The notes beneath the pieces are model-generated. The model was not told the DNA's origin and searched no databases. It saw only the letters and a program-made list of their open reading frames with translations. 64,000 nucleotides of DNA, taken from assembly GCA_016859345.1 (NCBI GenBank), contig CM029115.1, forward strand, positions 13,076,001 through 13,140,000, in the 5' to 3' direction. The translations under genes were made by a program, and so were the position numbers. How positions within the stretch are numbered: the first letter of the stretch is position 1; each line of letters begins with the position of its first letter. This stretch comes from Istiophorus platypterus. Lineage: Eukaryota; Chordata; Actinopteri; Istiophoriformes; Istiophoridae. Of this stretch, positions 51,901-61,198 are shown piece by piece.

Positions 51901-54900
51901 CTTGTCCAGCCAGGGCTCTTCAAAGCATCTGGAGAAGCAGAGGGGCAGTGGTAGAAGCTCAAGCCTGGGATCCAGCTTAGGGATGTTTGAGTCGGACCAG
52001 CTGTCCACACACACTCTTGACAGCCAGTACCACTCCCGTCAGACTGGACAGCCCATAAACAGCTTCATGAGCAGCTACAGTAGCCAATCGCAGCGGTTGG
52101 AGTCAGCTTCTGACCTCTTTTTGGGGTCACGGGAGGACGAATGTGGTGGGAGGAGCAGGAAGACGAGGCTCGCTATGTTTGGAGATCAGGGCTTAATGTC
52201 ATTCCAAACTGCCAGGCAGGAGCCAGGACAGATGAACAAGTGCTCCAGTCCCTCCCTCACTGGTAAGAACCTCTTACATTAGAATTAAATTTTCGTTTTT
52301 AAACTTCACTGTTCATTTGCAATTATGTACACTGCCCTTTCCCATGATCAGGAACTATGACAGCACGGATGTTTTCTTTTCTTTTGACAGCGGTGGCATG
52401 GTAAAATGCATTGCTAACTTTGATGATGTGTTGGAGGTTTGAGGTTAGCCCAAACTGCAGTAACCACCCGTTGCATGCTTGTATTTATCTAACCAGTTCA
52501 CTTATGAGTAGAATTCCTGTAGCTACCTCACATTAAAAGCAATACATGGTTCACCTGTGGGGAAACTAATGATATGAAGCACCAGCAGGAAGTGCTCAGC
52601 TGACATTAATAGCATATGACCTCATTACAAATCTGATAAGGAGGCAAAGGAGAGCAGATAGTAAAAACTCTGTTAGAGGAAATGGAGACGTGAATGCATT
52701 CGTCAAACAAACCTATAACTAACAGTGACTTCTATTGTACGCAGGAGGTAAAAAAAAAAAACAATTAAAAACTTAACATAGGTCGTGTTTTAAAAATGTG
52801 GCTTCTCTTTTAGCACCTACTTGAAAACAGATTAAGCCAATATGTTTATCGTGATGTTGACTTATGGATAAGTTGGATAAGGGTTGCTGCCTGCATACCC
52901 AGTGCTCATTGCTATAAGGGAACCCTGGGTGTTCATACTGTACAGTAAAGCACATGATGCTACACTACAGTTCATTTATCCTACACAAAAATAGTGGGGG
53001 GAAAAAGACATACATGGAATGACAAGCCAGTTATATATAATCTCAACTTGCCAAGGTTGCAGAACTGTTAACACAGATAAATCAGGAACATGTTTGCAAA
53101 AATAATTCCAAGTCCATCATATTATTCTCTTCCCTAGTGATAATTGGCTTGTTATTTGCTAGGGTAGGGTTTTAATCACATAATTATTCAGAGTTAAAGG
53201 GCTTTCCTATTTTAAATGGAGATTGCATCTTGCTCATCAAGGTGATTCCTACTTATAATTAGCCATGGACAGCATTATTAGGACCTAATGCAGACATGGG
53301 GATAGGGCAGTTCCAAATTCTCACTACCAAACTAATGTGTATTTTGGTACATTCTGTATTCTGCTGTCTTTGAGCACATCTGGCTGGGGATAGAGAGAAC
53401 GTAATGCATGGATGGAGACGACTATAATTCACCAATCTCTCCTTCCTCTCCTCCCTCCCTCCTTTCCTCCTCTCCTGCCAATGCCTTTGCCAGAGATATA
53501 TTATTCACACAGTGTGATTTATTTTCTACAGACACGCCGTAAAAGGCCCTTGCCTGTGTTAAAAGAGCTGGCTGGCAGCCAGGGGTTTAATGACTGGGGC
53601 CTAGTCCAGTGGTGGGGAGGAGAAGCCAGGGGCTCAGTTAGAATACACCCCCCACCCCAGGGGATTCAGGAGGGATGACTCATACCCCCCACCCACACCC
53701 CCACGCAGCACACACCCCCGCTTCATACAATATCCCACCAATGTTGTTATACCTCTTCTACCTTCCATGTCCTTCCCTTTTCCCCTCATGCTGCTTCTGC
53801 AGTTTTTGCCCTTGCTTTCCTCCTGTCACTCTCTCCCACAATCCCCACATCCATATGCAGACTTCCTCTTGTTCTTCCGCCTCTTCCTCCCCTTCCCCCT
53901 TCTATCTTTCTTTCCTTCTTCCCTTTCTCTTTCTGCCTTTTCCCTTGCCTCCCCTCCCCCTCATTCCCCCATTACCCTCTCTTTTTCCCATTCCCTCTGC
54001 CCCTCCTCTTGCATGACTTACTGCTTCACTTCACAGCTTTAGCCCAATTAAAACATAGGCGCGTGTTCATACGCATGCATGCAGCACAACCATACATATA
54101 TTCATTCACAAGCTGGCATAGATACACTCTGATACACACAGATATACACACACAGATCGATAGATCCCCATCCACAAGCTAATACAGATGCAAAATTCAT
54201 ATAATTATCTGAGAATACAACTGCGCTTGTAAATCATTCCTAAATAGAAGTAGTTTGTGTGATCTGAACAGTTTTATTTCTATGTGTGCGTGTGTGCATG
54301 CGTGTGTGCATGCGTGCATGCGTGTGTGCATGCGTGCATGCATCTGACAGCATCACTCATATTCATATTTGCATCAAAGCAGGTCATCTTCTATTGAGTT
54401 AATGAGAATCATCTTCTTCATTTCACACAACTTGTTCAAACACTTGCATGCACTTTTATGCAGAGAAACATTCCCACTAAATAACATACTTAAAGGATCA
54501 CTTTATCCTGTCTGTAACTTGCTCTCAGCCAATGCAGTGTGTTTTAGTCACTTCCTATTCTACAGAGAAACAGGTCCTCAGTGCTATATGGCCCCTCACA
54601 CTGCTGAAGGTCACCGGTTTTATGTTCCGTGTATGCAGCTCATAAATATCTGCTACTTTGTAGGGTGTGTGTGTCTGTGTCTGTGTCTGTGTGTGTGTGT
54701 GAGCTTAGCCTGTGCACACACTGTTTAGCTTATAAACTACTGATACTTAGTGCTTTGTACATTAGACTAATTTCACTGTCTGCCCTGAATACTTGAGCAT
54801 CAATAGAGTGAGATGTTCTTCTGAGTTATAAATGGAGGGTGGCCAGGCCTCTCTTTTTTTCCCCCCACCGCTTAGATCATTAGCAAACATTTCATGATGG

Positions 54901-56807
54901 AGCGCTACACTCTAAAACTCTTAATTTTCCCCTAAACTTTCCAATTTAGTTTCTGTACATGTTGAAAAAAAACCTTGTATGACAGACTTACATATATATT
55001 CTGTATCTGCCTTTTGCAACAATTTACTGAAGCTATATAAAGCATTAATACAGATTCAAGCCTGGCCAGGATTACTTATGAATAAATATACATTTTTTCA
55101 TTCTCTTGTGCATCAATTTTAATGCATTTTCTTGTAATCCAGCCCATTATATTTGGTGTATAAAACTCAGATCTGTTTTGGCTAAACACAGTCATAAGTG
55201 TGTTAGAGCACTGCCGAAACCTGCTACACTGTATCAGCAGGATTCTGTTTGAAAAGAGTAAAGGAGATAGTTAGGGAACTCAGGAATAGGAGTAAAAGCT
55301 CTACAAAAAGAGACCAAGCATGTTATATGCACGCTGCTTGGGGACCAGTGGCTGATTGTGCTTTTCCTCCATTTTGGCTGTGGCTCAGTCTGAGCCCTGG
55401 GAACAGTGCCCAGACAGAGAGGAGGGGGGAGCTAAGAAATGGGACAGAGATGGGAAACAAAAAGAATGACAGAAAAGAACCAAGACCAGGAAGAGGTTTC
55501 TGAAATAGAGAAGGAAATGAAATGGTGCAGTGTTACCAGTTTAATTGAAAATGAGAGAGTAGCATATTGCTTCCAATGAAAAGTAGAAAGTAAAAAAAAT
55601 GAGAGGGATGGGGAAAGGGAGGAACAGAAAGGATAGAACAGCAGGCAAAAGGAATACTGCCCAGTTCACCAGTGTGAAGGAAACAATATGGCTTCCGTTT
55701 CCTCAGCTCAGCAATTCTGAACTGCCGAATTCAATATTTGTGGATGTTGGGCAAGTGAGTGTATGCATATGTGTGTTTTTGTATTTGTGCAGATTTGTAC
55801 GTGTGTATGAATGTGTCAATTCGTGTGTCTGTCTATTGAATGTGTCAATTTGTGTGTCTATTGAATGTGTTTATTCGTGTTTATGTGTGTGTTTGGCTTT
55901 TTGGCAGCCTGTGCTCCAGATGTACTGGGCTTTTATTGTGTAGCGACATATTAAATGGTTAAAGGAGACAGTTCTGTGGGTTTCCTGCTAGTAGGATGGG
56001 ATCTCCTCCTCTCTCCTCTCTTCTCTGCTCTCTAGTAGACAATTACAGGATAGGATCTGCTCTCCTGGCTCAGCTGGGCTTTGAAAGGCTTACATGAATA
56101 TGTCAAAATTAGCAGGAAGCTCTTTAAGCGGGAAAAAAAAAAAGATTTTCTCCATGAGTTAAATTGGCATGATGTCTTTCCAAGGCTGCTCATTTTATAC
56201 CGACACACTAGCGTGAAAACTCCTTTCTCTTTATAGCTCTTGCTCTGCTATTTATTTACCTTGTTATTTCTCTCCTCATTCATTCTCACTCTCTCCTCTC
56301 ACAGGTGTTCCCAGTAAGCGGAGGTATAAACGTCGCGAGGTGGAGCAGATCCAGAAGGACGTCAGGAGAATGCATTCTTTGAACTTTGAGCATGTGCAGA
56401 AGATCCTCCGTGCCAAACGCCTGCAGCGACAAGCCAAAACAGGAAACAATGTCATCAAAAGACGGCCCGGACGGCCCCGAAAACAGCCCCTAGAGATATC
56501 GGAGCCAACCAATAGGGAGGAGGATCGGGCCGATGGCCGGGGTTTCAACATGTTGGCCAGTAGAAAAGGTGATGGGAGGACTCTGGGGATGCCTGTCCTG
56601 GAGAGGTGTGATGACCTGCCAGGTAGACAGAGCCTCAGGCCAAACTTGACACCTGAGCCTCTGGAGTTTTCCAATCACGATTCCATCTCAGCAACAATTG
56701 AGACAGTGGTGCATCAAGCACGGTCGGTGGCTCTGCTGGCCAAAGGGGTGAAACGCAGAGGCAGGGGCCACAGCAGGGATGAATTATGGGCTCCTTCCAG
56801 CCAATAG
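33254..56807 (+). CDS. setbp1: setbp1, SET-binding protein 1 (complete, six coding exons)
   Basis: SETBP1 is a nuclear AT-hook protein that binds SET (protecting it and so limiting PP2A) and recruits HCF1/KMT2A-type complexes to promoters. Exons 33254-33688, 47899-48320, 48796-50736, 50889-51096, 51200-52262 and 56305-56807 join without a frame error (phases 0,2,2,0,1) into 1523 residues (human 1596, as I recall). Diagnostic blocks: GLLEEQEFSIKEASFQEGSL (N-terminus), PITPSSPLYTNTDSLTV with AT-hook KRKRGRPKKQP (G648-P650), [20 protein letters not shown], degron [11 protein letters not shown] (D910-I913), SRRRYSFDLC, AT-hook KRRRGRPAK (1065-1067), KRKHKHKHKHKEE (about 1192-1203), and KILRAKRLQRQAKTGNN with AT-hook KRRPGRPRKQP (1412-1414). 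The start MEPRDL parallels human MESRET. Odd features are internal introns, an SP-rich repeat (about 525-575) and a short C-terminus without the proline-rich tail. It could be one of two teleost copies. Confidence 0.95.
33789..33901. repeat. (TC)n microsatellite 100 bases after the exon 2 donor
   Basis: TC dinucleotides with CCCC, TATC and TTTC interruptions, in setbp1 intron 2 just downstream of the coding exon. Confidence 0.95.
34158..34199. repeat. (CTCTC)n pentanucleotide repeat
   Basis: About eight TCCTC units with one TTCTC variant. Confidence 0.9.
35906..35937. repeat. (GT)n microsatellite
   Basis: About 16 GT units, followed by degenerate GTTTGTGTGC to about 35990. Confidence 0.9.
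37022..37067. repeat. (TAGAG)n pentanucleotide repeat
   Basis: About nine TAGAG/TAGTA/GGTAG-type units; degenerate. Confidence 0.85.
37480..37505. repeat. (CA)n microsatellite
   Basis: Perfect CA run of about 24 bases; a shorter one is at 37374-37392. Confidence 0.9.
38615..38666. repeat. (CA)n microsatellite
   Basis: About 26 CA units. Other GT or CA tracts lie nearby at 38220-38260 and 38500-38522. Confidence 0.95.
39047..39133. repeat. (GT)n microsatellite
   Basis: About 87 bases of GT repeat with single GAGT and GCGT variants. Confidence 0.95.
39861..39910. repeat. Decamer tandem repeat CTGTGTGTGT x5
   Basis: Five exact copies of CTGTGTGTGT in register, a higher-order unit built from GT. 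Confidence 0.93.
40741..40799. repeat. (CT)n-(CA)n compound microsatellite
   Basis: CTCTCTCTCTCTCTC followed by about 42 bases of CA. Confidence 0.95.
42431..42481. repeat. (GT)n/(GC GT)n tract
   Basis: GT repeats turning into GTGCGTGCGTGC units. Confidence 0.9.
43700..43799. repeat. (TG)n tract followed by CG-rich palindrome
   Basis: About 58 bases of TG repeat, then TTCGCATGTGTTCGCGCGCG, AACGAACG and GTGCACGTGCA. The TTCGCGCGCGAA core (43768-43781 region) is self-complementary. Confidence 0.9.
44208..44324. repeat. (TC)n microsatellite
   Basis: More than 100 bases of TC with TGCC and TGTC variants. It creates long spurious RE-rich open frames on the minus strand. Confidence 0.95.
44815..44866. 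repeat. (CA)n microsatellite
   Basis: About 50 bases of CA repeat after ATGTGTACA. Confidence 0.95.
45942..46031. repeat. (GT)n microsatellite
   Basis: GT runs with CTGT and GAGA interruptions; followed by CGCATACGC and a G run. Confidence 0.93.
47899..48320 (+). CDS. setbp1: setbp1 coding exon 2 (gene exon 3)
   Basis: 422 nt, acceptor GTCGTCTCCAG, donor GTACGG, ends in phase 2. Begins TYERQFRMPEQ (human AYERPQK) and includes NPDWITSSAPS (human NPDLDWVK). Rich in His, Gln and Thr (HTQQTQHTLAQQFQHTHAHQ). The open frame continues only 17 codons into the intron before a stop. Confidence 0.9.
48796..50736 (+). CDS. setbp1: setbp1 coding exon 3 (gene exon 4, large)
   Basis: 1941 nt, acceptor ATACCTCTCTCCAG, donor GTACAG, phase 2 to phase 2, residues 286-933. 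In order: a charged KRE-rich block (about 455-481), an extra GRP core NPVGRPKIS (G502-P504), an SP-rich repeat (about 525-575), PSAFPITPSSPLYTNTDSLT with AT-hook 1, KRGRGHSR (711-718), [48 protein letters not shown], and the degron region [20 protein letters not shown]. An alternative acceptor at 48757-48758 is excluded because its frame meets TGA. Confidence 0.93.
50889..51096 (+). CDS. setbp1: setbp1 coding exon 4 (gene exon 5)
   Basis: 208 nt between a 152 bp and a 103 bp intron, residues 933-1002. Reads YSFDLCGFEAVE, VDNFLSQQEKK, KRKCLQSRDHLHFLSELEE. This matches contiguous human sequence (RRRYSFDF.., VDNFLAHE.., KRKSLQNRDDLQFLADLEE). Confidence 0.93.
51200..52262 (+). CDS. setbp1: setbp1 coding exon 5 (gene exon 6)
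   Basis: 1063 nt, residues 1003-1357, ends in phase 1 at GTAAGA. Holds HPYPSIFRLNFHHYYPVTY, AT-hook 2 KRRRGRPAK, a tyrosine/proline-rich segment (GYFPPAPPFYLPHHSLG), FMRPAVPPPKAFH, and the KRKHKHKHKHKEE basic-histidine run. Read-through past the donor would add GKNLLH and stop, giving a form without AT-hook 3. Confidence 0.94.
54282..54344. repeat. GTGTGCATGC minisatellite
   Basis: Units of GTGTGTGCATGC and GTGCATGC alternate through the tract; every second dinucleotide is GC or CA, so it is an alternating purine-pyrimidine sequence. Confidence 0.88.
55808..55880. repeat. 26-29 bp tandem repeat, about three copies
   Basis: TGAATGTGTCAATTCGTGTG followed by TCTGTCTAT, then TGAATGTGTCAATTTGTGTG followed by TCTAT, then a partial third copy TGAATGTGTTTATTCGTGT. 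Confidence 0.85.
56305..56807 (+). CDS. setbp1: setbp1 coding exon 6 (gene exon 7, last)
   Basis: 503 nt, acceptor CTCTCCTCTCACAG, stop TAG 56805-56807. Starts VPSKRRYKRREVEQIQKDVR (human LKKRFKRREIEAIQ..), then KILRAKRLQRQAKTGNNVIK and AT-hook 3 (KRRPGRPRKQP), MPVLERCDDLPGRQS, SISATIETVVHQARSVA. It ends KRRGRGHSRDELWAPSSQ. The human poly-proline run and the KxKRQRKSRGS tail are absent. Confidence 0.94.
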
Positions 56808-57074
56808 ACCTGCAGGAGTGAGCAACTCTGTGACCGAATGGAGAGCAGTTAACAGTGTCAGTGCTGATTCAAGCCTGTCAGATGCAGTGCCCTTAATTTC
56901 GGGACTCCTCGGTGCACTTTGACTTGTTTCTTCTCTCTGATTTGTTGTGAGGACTATAGTGGGTCAGCGGAGAAGCAGAAGAAGGAGGGAACACTTCTGG
57001 TGCAATCCCTCTGTTAGCTAAACCCAACCAGACATGAGCCTTTCAAGGATTCATTGGACCTTCATTTACAATGG

Positions 57075-57215
57075 CACTATATGGTACTATTTGATACTGA
57101 ATCTGATGCTATAAAAGTGTGTGGTACTTATGATAGTGTAGGATATTATGTGATTCTTTATGTATCTGATACAGTTATGTGTATGGTACTTTATGATACT
57201 GTATCTGAATGTGGC
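57075..57215 (+). repeat. Diverged TGGTACTTTATGATACTG tandem repeat
   Basis: Three related blocks share TGGTACT..TGATA(C/G)TG(A/T)(A/G)TCTGA: near 57079, 57121 and 57184. The first and third are most alike (GGTACTATTTGATACTGAAT versus GGTACTTTATGATACTGTAT). Confidence 0.65.
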
Positions 57216-60200
57216 TTTAGCCATATATTTACCAGCAAGGGGAGGGGGAATGGTTAATATAAAACTGTGCAGCTCTGCTTATTTTTGCCTTTCTGAGGAA
57301 GCTTGTCAAGGAAATGTGGAATAGTAAAGCAGTAATTAAGCAACCTTACCCTGTTACTTACTCCTGTTTTTGCTCTCACCCCCATCTGTACCTTCGTTGT
57401 TTTCTTGCTCTCTTCGAGAAGTAACTCATAGTTCCTGGCAGCTCCTCACCCCTGGTCCCCGTCCCTGCTTGACACTCACCCCAATTCTTTGGCTCTCCCT
57501 GGTGGCTGCCGCTCAACTCCATCTTCCTTTATCCTGTCATCTACTCCCAATCCTGTTTCACATCTCCCGATTGCTTGTGCTCCCTAAACATACCCCCTGT
57601 CTCATTAATTTTTCCCTCCCTGCTTAGGCCTGTCCTGGGCAGTGACATAATGGCAATATGGTGGATGAGACTGTCCCAGACTGTACATACAAAACAAAGT
57701 CCACTGTTGCCTGCGTTGTACAATGGGAAACCAGCTCATAGACATGTACTGGCACACAGTATGTCAATAGAATTCTTGTACCATAGACAATGAAAGTTGT
57801 GTATTGTTTTATAACCAAAAACGGACATGGGTGCGACTCAAGACAAGTTTGTTTTCAGACAGAAAGAACCACATGTATTCATTCATACACTCATTATAGT
57901 GTTCATATCCAGGGGGCATTGCATACAGGAGGAATATCAGGTGTGTTTTCAGAAAACCTTAAAGTTGGTTTAATGCACTATGAAAACCATACACTTGCAT
58001 CAATCAAATGCAGCACTTACATGCTTGTTACAGCCTTATGTTTTGGCCTTCAATGGTGTGGATATCCATTCCAGAGAGCATGAATTATTTTAATCAATTT
58101 GCATATGCAGGCTGCGCAGCCAAAAGCGTCTAACCGAAGCCCCAGTCTGAATCGTGATTGGACAGTTCAGCAGAAGCGGGCTCTCAGTCAGTGTTTTAAA
58201 ATGCTAATCCCAGTCTTTCTACTTAACATGATTTTCAATCCATATCCTTGGAAATATTTTTGGAAAGTAAATCTAGTATTTAGGTTTAGAAACCAAAGTC
58301 TCAGTATTCAGTGTAAGGATGTATTATTTAAAGGAATCTAAATCAGAGTTTGACAAACTCTCCACCATGTTGGCACCAATGTAAAGCATTCCTATGTGCA
58401 CTCTAGAATGTAGCCATCTTGGATTTTTTTGTGTCAATATGATAAGCCTTTGTTAAACTCTATCTAAAGTACCTTTGGCTTTGGGTAGTGGTTGGTATTT
58501 TCTCAAATAAGTACTTCAGAATATAAGCAATGGATCAGTGTTTCTTTGGCAACTCTCTTAAGGTTTCGTTTCAGGAGATTCTGTTTTCTTTGGGCGGGGT
58601 GGGATTCTCAGTTGCAGCAGTTCAACTTGTGCCTTATGTTTCTTTCTCTCACCAATTTACATTTGACCTGAGAAATATCAAGTGGCAAGGAGTGCCCCAG
58701 AAAATTGACCCAAAATATCCATGATTGTTCATATGACGCATGTGTCTTAGTCATCAGAACCCTGACACTGCCTGTGTCCCTTCACAGCTTCCATCGTCAG
58801 CATCCTCTGTCACCGGGCACCAAGTCGCTCTCCCAGCTACCTTCTAATTTTCTGACCGATATCATCATAACAAAACTAGAAAGGCTGGACTGATGAAGAT
58901 GATATGATATTACTGTATTAAATACACATAATGTACTGGCCTATATACTGCTTCACAGCAGTGGTGGGAACAGAAAGGTCCAGCGCATCAGATGTGTCTA
59001 TGTTCAGCTGTATTGATTGTACTCAATGTCCCAGATATATCATTGAAGATAGCTTGTCTGCTCAGTGTATAATCAGTTATTAACAACGTATAACTGGTTT
59101 TATACGTGGCAGAGGAGGAACAGAGGAGGTTTTCATGGAAACCGCATTCTCATACATTGTTGTTTGCTATGCATCAGGCCATGCCTGGCAATGACCTTAA
59201 AAGGAATTTCTGTTCTGGGTCCACCCTTCGACAAAGAGAATTAAGTGGTCTTATTTACTGAATAAAATGAATTCATGTAAGAAGAATTGTGAATAATACC
59301 AGTAATAATTTGTAATAAGTTGTGCAGAAAGTGACTATCATTTCATGAAAACTATAGTTACTGCAACTCTATGCAGTACAGCCTTAACCAGATGTAAAAC
59401 TACAGTATTGAAGTGTTGTTGTAAATAGTGTTAGTATGTCCATCCTGCATGGATTACCAGTTGGGCTCAGCTGCTGGGACTGTCTCCTAAAACCACAGTA
59501 GACCTTCTCTCTCTATTAAGACTGCTCAAGACCCAGGAAAACATACGAAAATGTCCGCCCGAACTAATTTTCCCATTCGAAAAATTCTGCCGCATGAAAA
59601 CGGTCCTTGTTCCAGTCTTTTAAATTACACAGAGTGCTAAAATAATTTGCCTTATCACAATTTTAAATAGATTTTGGAGGATACAAACCCCACAGTAGTG
59701 TACTCAACCAAATATAGGAATCCCCACTGACTTGCAGCTATTTTGCCTGCAGCCAGTTCGGGTTGTATTGTAGCATGAAGACTAAGCAAGAGGTTTGTGT
59801 GTGGGGGGAGCACTCAGAGGAAACAGCCAAAAATACACTCGTACTAATCTTAGTGTGCTTAACCTTGCTTTGCTAGACTACTTTCATAGGGTCGGCAGTC
59901 TGTTGTGGTGAAGATGAGGTCTAGGTATGTGGTCCATGAGGTTTAGAGACTAAACGCTTGGCAGCTTACTCCTCCATACTGTGGTCAGTCAGTGGTCTCT
60001 GATGTAAGAGTTAAAGACCCCAGGTGTTGTCTGTCCTGTCTGTCTCTCCTACCAGCCAATGCTCCGGTGCCTTCTAACACTGACAAGTATTGTCCTAATC
60101 CAGAGCTTTCACTCTACACAGAGACTGCAGAGGGGATGTGGCTGTGAAAAGGGTTCAAGGTCACTTGTTGTTGTATTGTATTTAGCAACTAATCTGGACC

Positions 60201-61174
60201 AGTGGCTACAGGACCCCCTAAATACTGATGTAAGGATGTTTCCTTTGTCTTTGGTGCCAGCATGAAGGGCAGCGCAGCAGTGTTTGACCTTAAATCAGTG
60301 GTTGGGGTTGTATTTACTGTAGTCCACATTTACCAGTTCCCTACAGAAACTAGGATGAGATATAATGGCACCTAAATTTTGATCACCCCCCATTCCCTAT
60401 GTAGCATGCTGTGATGAGTGTCCTACAAGTGGAGTGAGGGGTCATGTGAGACAGAGCCTCATAAATGTACATGTAGTCATCCTCACGGCATACGTTACAT
60501 TTCTAAGCTATAATGTTGTTCAAAGCTGAAAGTGCAGATGAAGCATTGAGAAAACCAATAAATGTACTTCTTTAGAGCACAAAGTGAGCTCTTCTAACAG
60601 TGTGGGCATATTTTAGTTTGTATACATAGTGTATTTGAACCTTTTTCTAGAGTGGGTTTCCTTTAATTGCATGCTCAACTTGATTGTATGCATAAATATT
60701 TTAGACAAGCTGAAAGTTGAATTTCAATTGAATTTGGAGCAAGACTTGTACATTGTTTGATATGTTTCTTTTTGTAATGAATTTTTTAATTCATGAAGCA
60801 TTTTTGTACATTGTATGAATATTAAAAACTGCAAATATTTGACATATAGAGTAAATACTAGATGCGCATGCATATGCATATATCCTTCACAGTATGTATG
60901 TGTAAATGTACACATATATTTTGTATTTGCATTTGCTGGCATACAGATATATGTCTTAAGCACATATATACATGCAATATATATGTATATCCATGTCCGC
61001 TGGCATGCTTTTGGTCATGTTTATCTTCCATGATCTTGTAGGTTCTTTTTTTTTTCTCTCTTTCCTCAGAAAGAAAAGCTCATTCTTTTGCTACCCTTCT
61101 GTTGGCTGGCAGCGTTGAGCACTTATTAAGAAGAACTACAGTTGAAGTTGTTCATGTTATCCATTGTGTGAAAT

Positions 61175-61180
61175 AATAAA
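61175..61180 (+). terminator. setbp1: setbp1 distal polyadenylation signal AATAAA
   Basis: AATAAA in GTGAAATAATAAATGACT, followed within 30-45 bases by a GT-rich stretch (GATGGTGGCACTTGTTTTC). Taken as the main 3' end; not verified. Confidence 0.55.
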
Positions 61181-61198
61181 TGACTTTATTGACAGCTG

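Larger units (their letters stand above)
52263..56304 (+). other. setbp1: setbp1 intron 6 (about 4.0 kb)
   Basis: Between the GTAAGA donor and the CTCTCACAG acceptor. Contains a CCTTCC-rich stretch at 53440-54010, a GTGTGCATGC minisatellite at 54282-54344 and a three-copy 26-29 bp repeat at 55808-55880. I see no gene or further coding exon here. Confidence 0.75.
56808..61198 (+). other. setbp1: setbp1 3' UTR (about 4.4 kb, predicted)
   Basis: From the stop to the AATAAA at 61175-61180. AT-rich, without splice-like interruptions I would trust. Internal AATAAA (60557-60562) and ATTAAA (60831-60836) hexamers could give shorter 3' ends. A diverged tandem repeat lies at 57075-57215. A long 3'UTR is also typical of mammalian SETBP1. 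Confidence 0.6.

Noticed and set aside
53412..54042. Plus-strand open frames in setbp1 intron 6 as an extra exon
   Set aside because: Frames come from CCTTCC-rich DNA; splice phases and content do not fit SETBP1 between residues 1357 and 1358.
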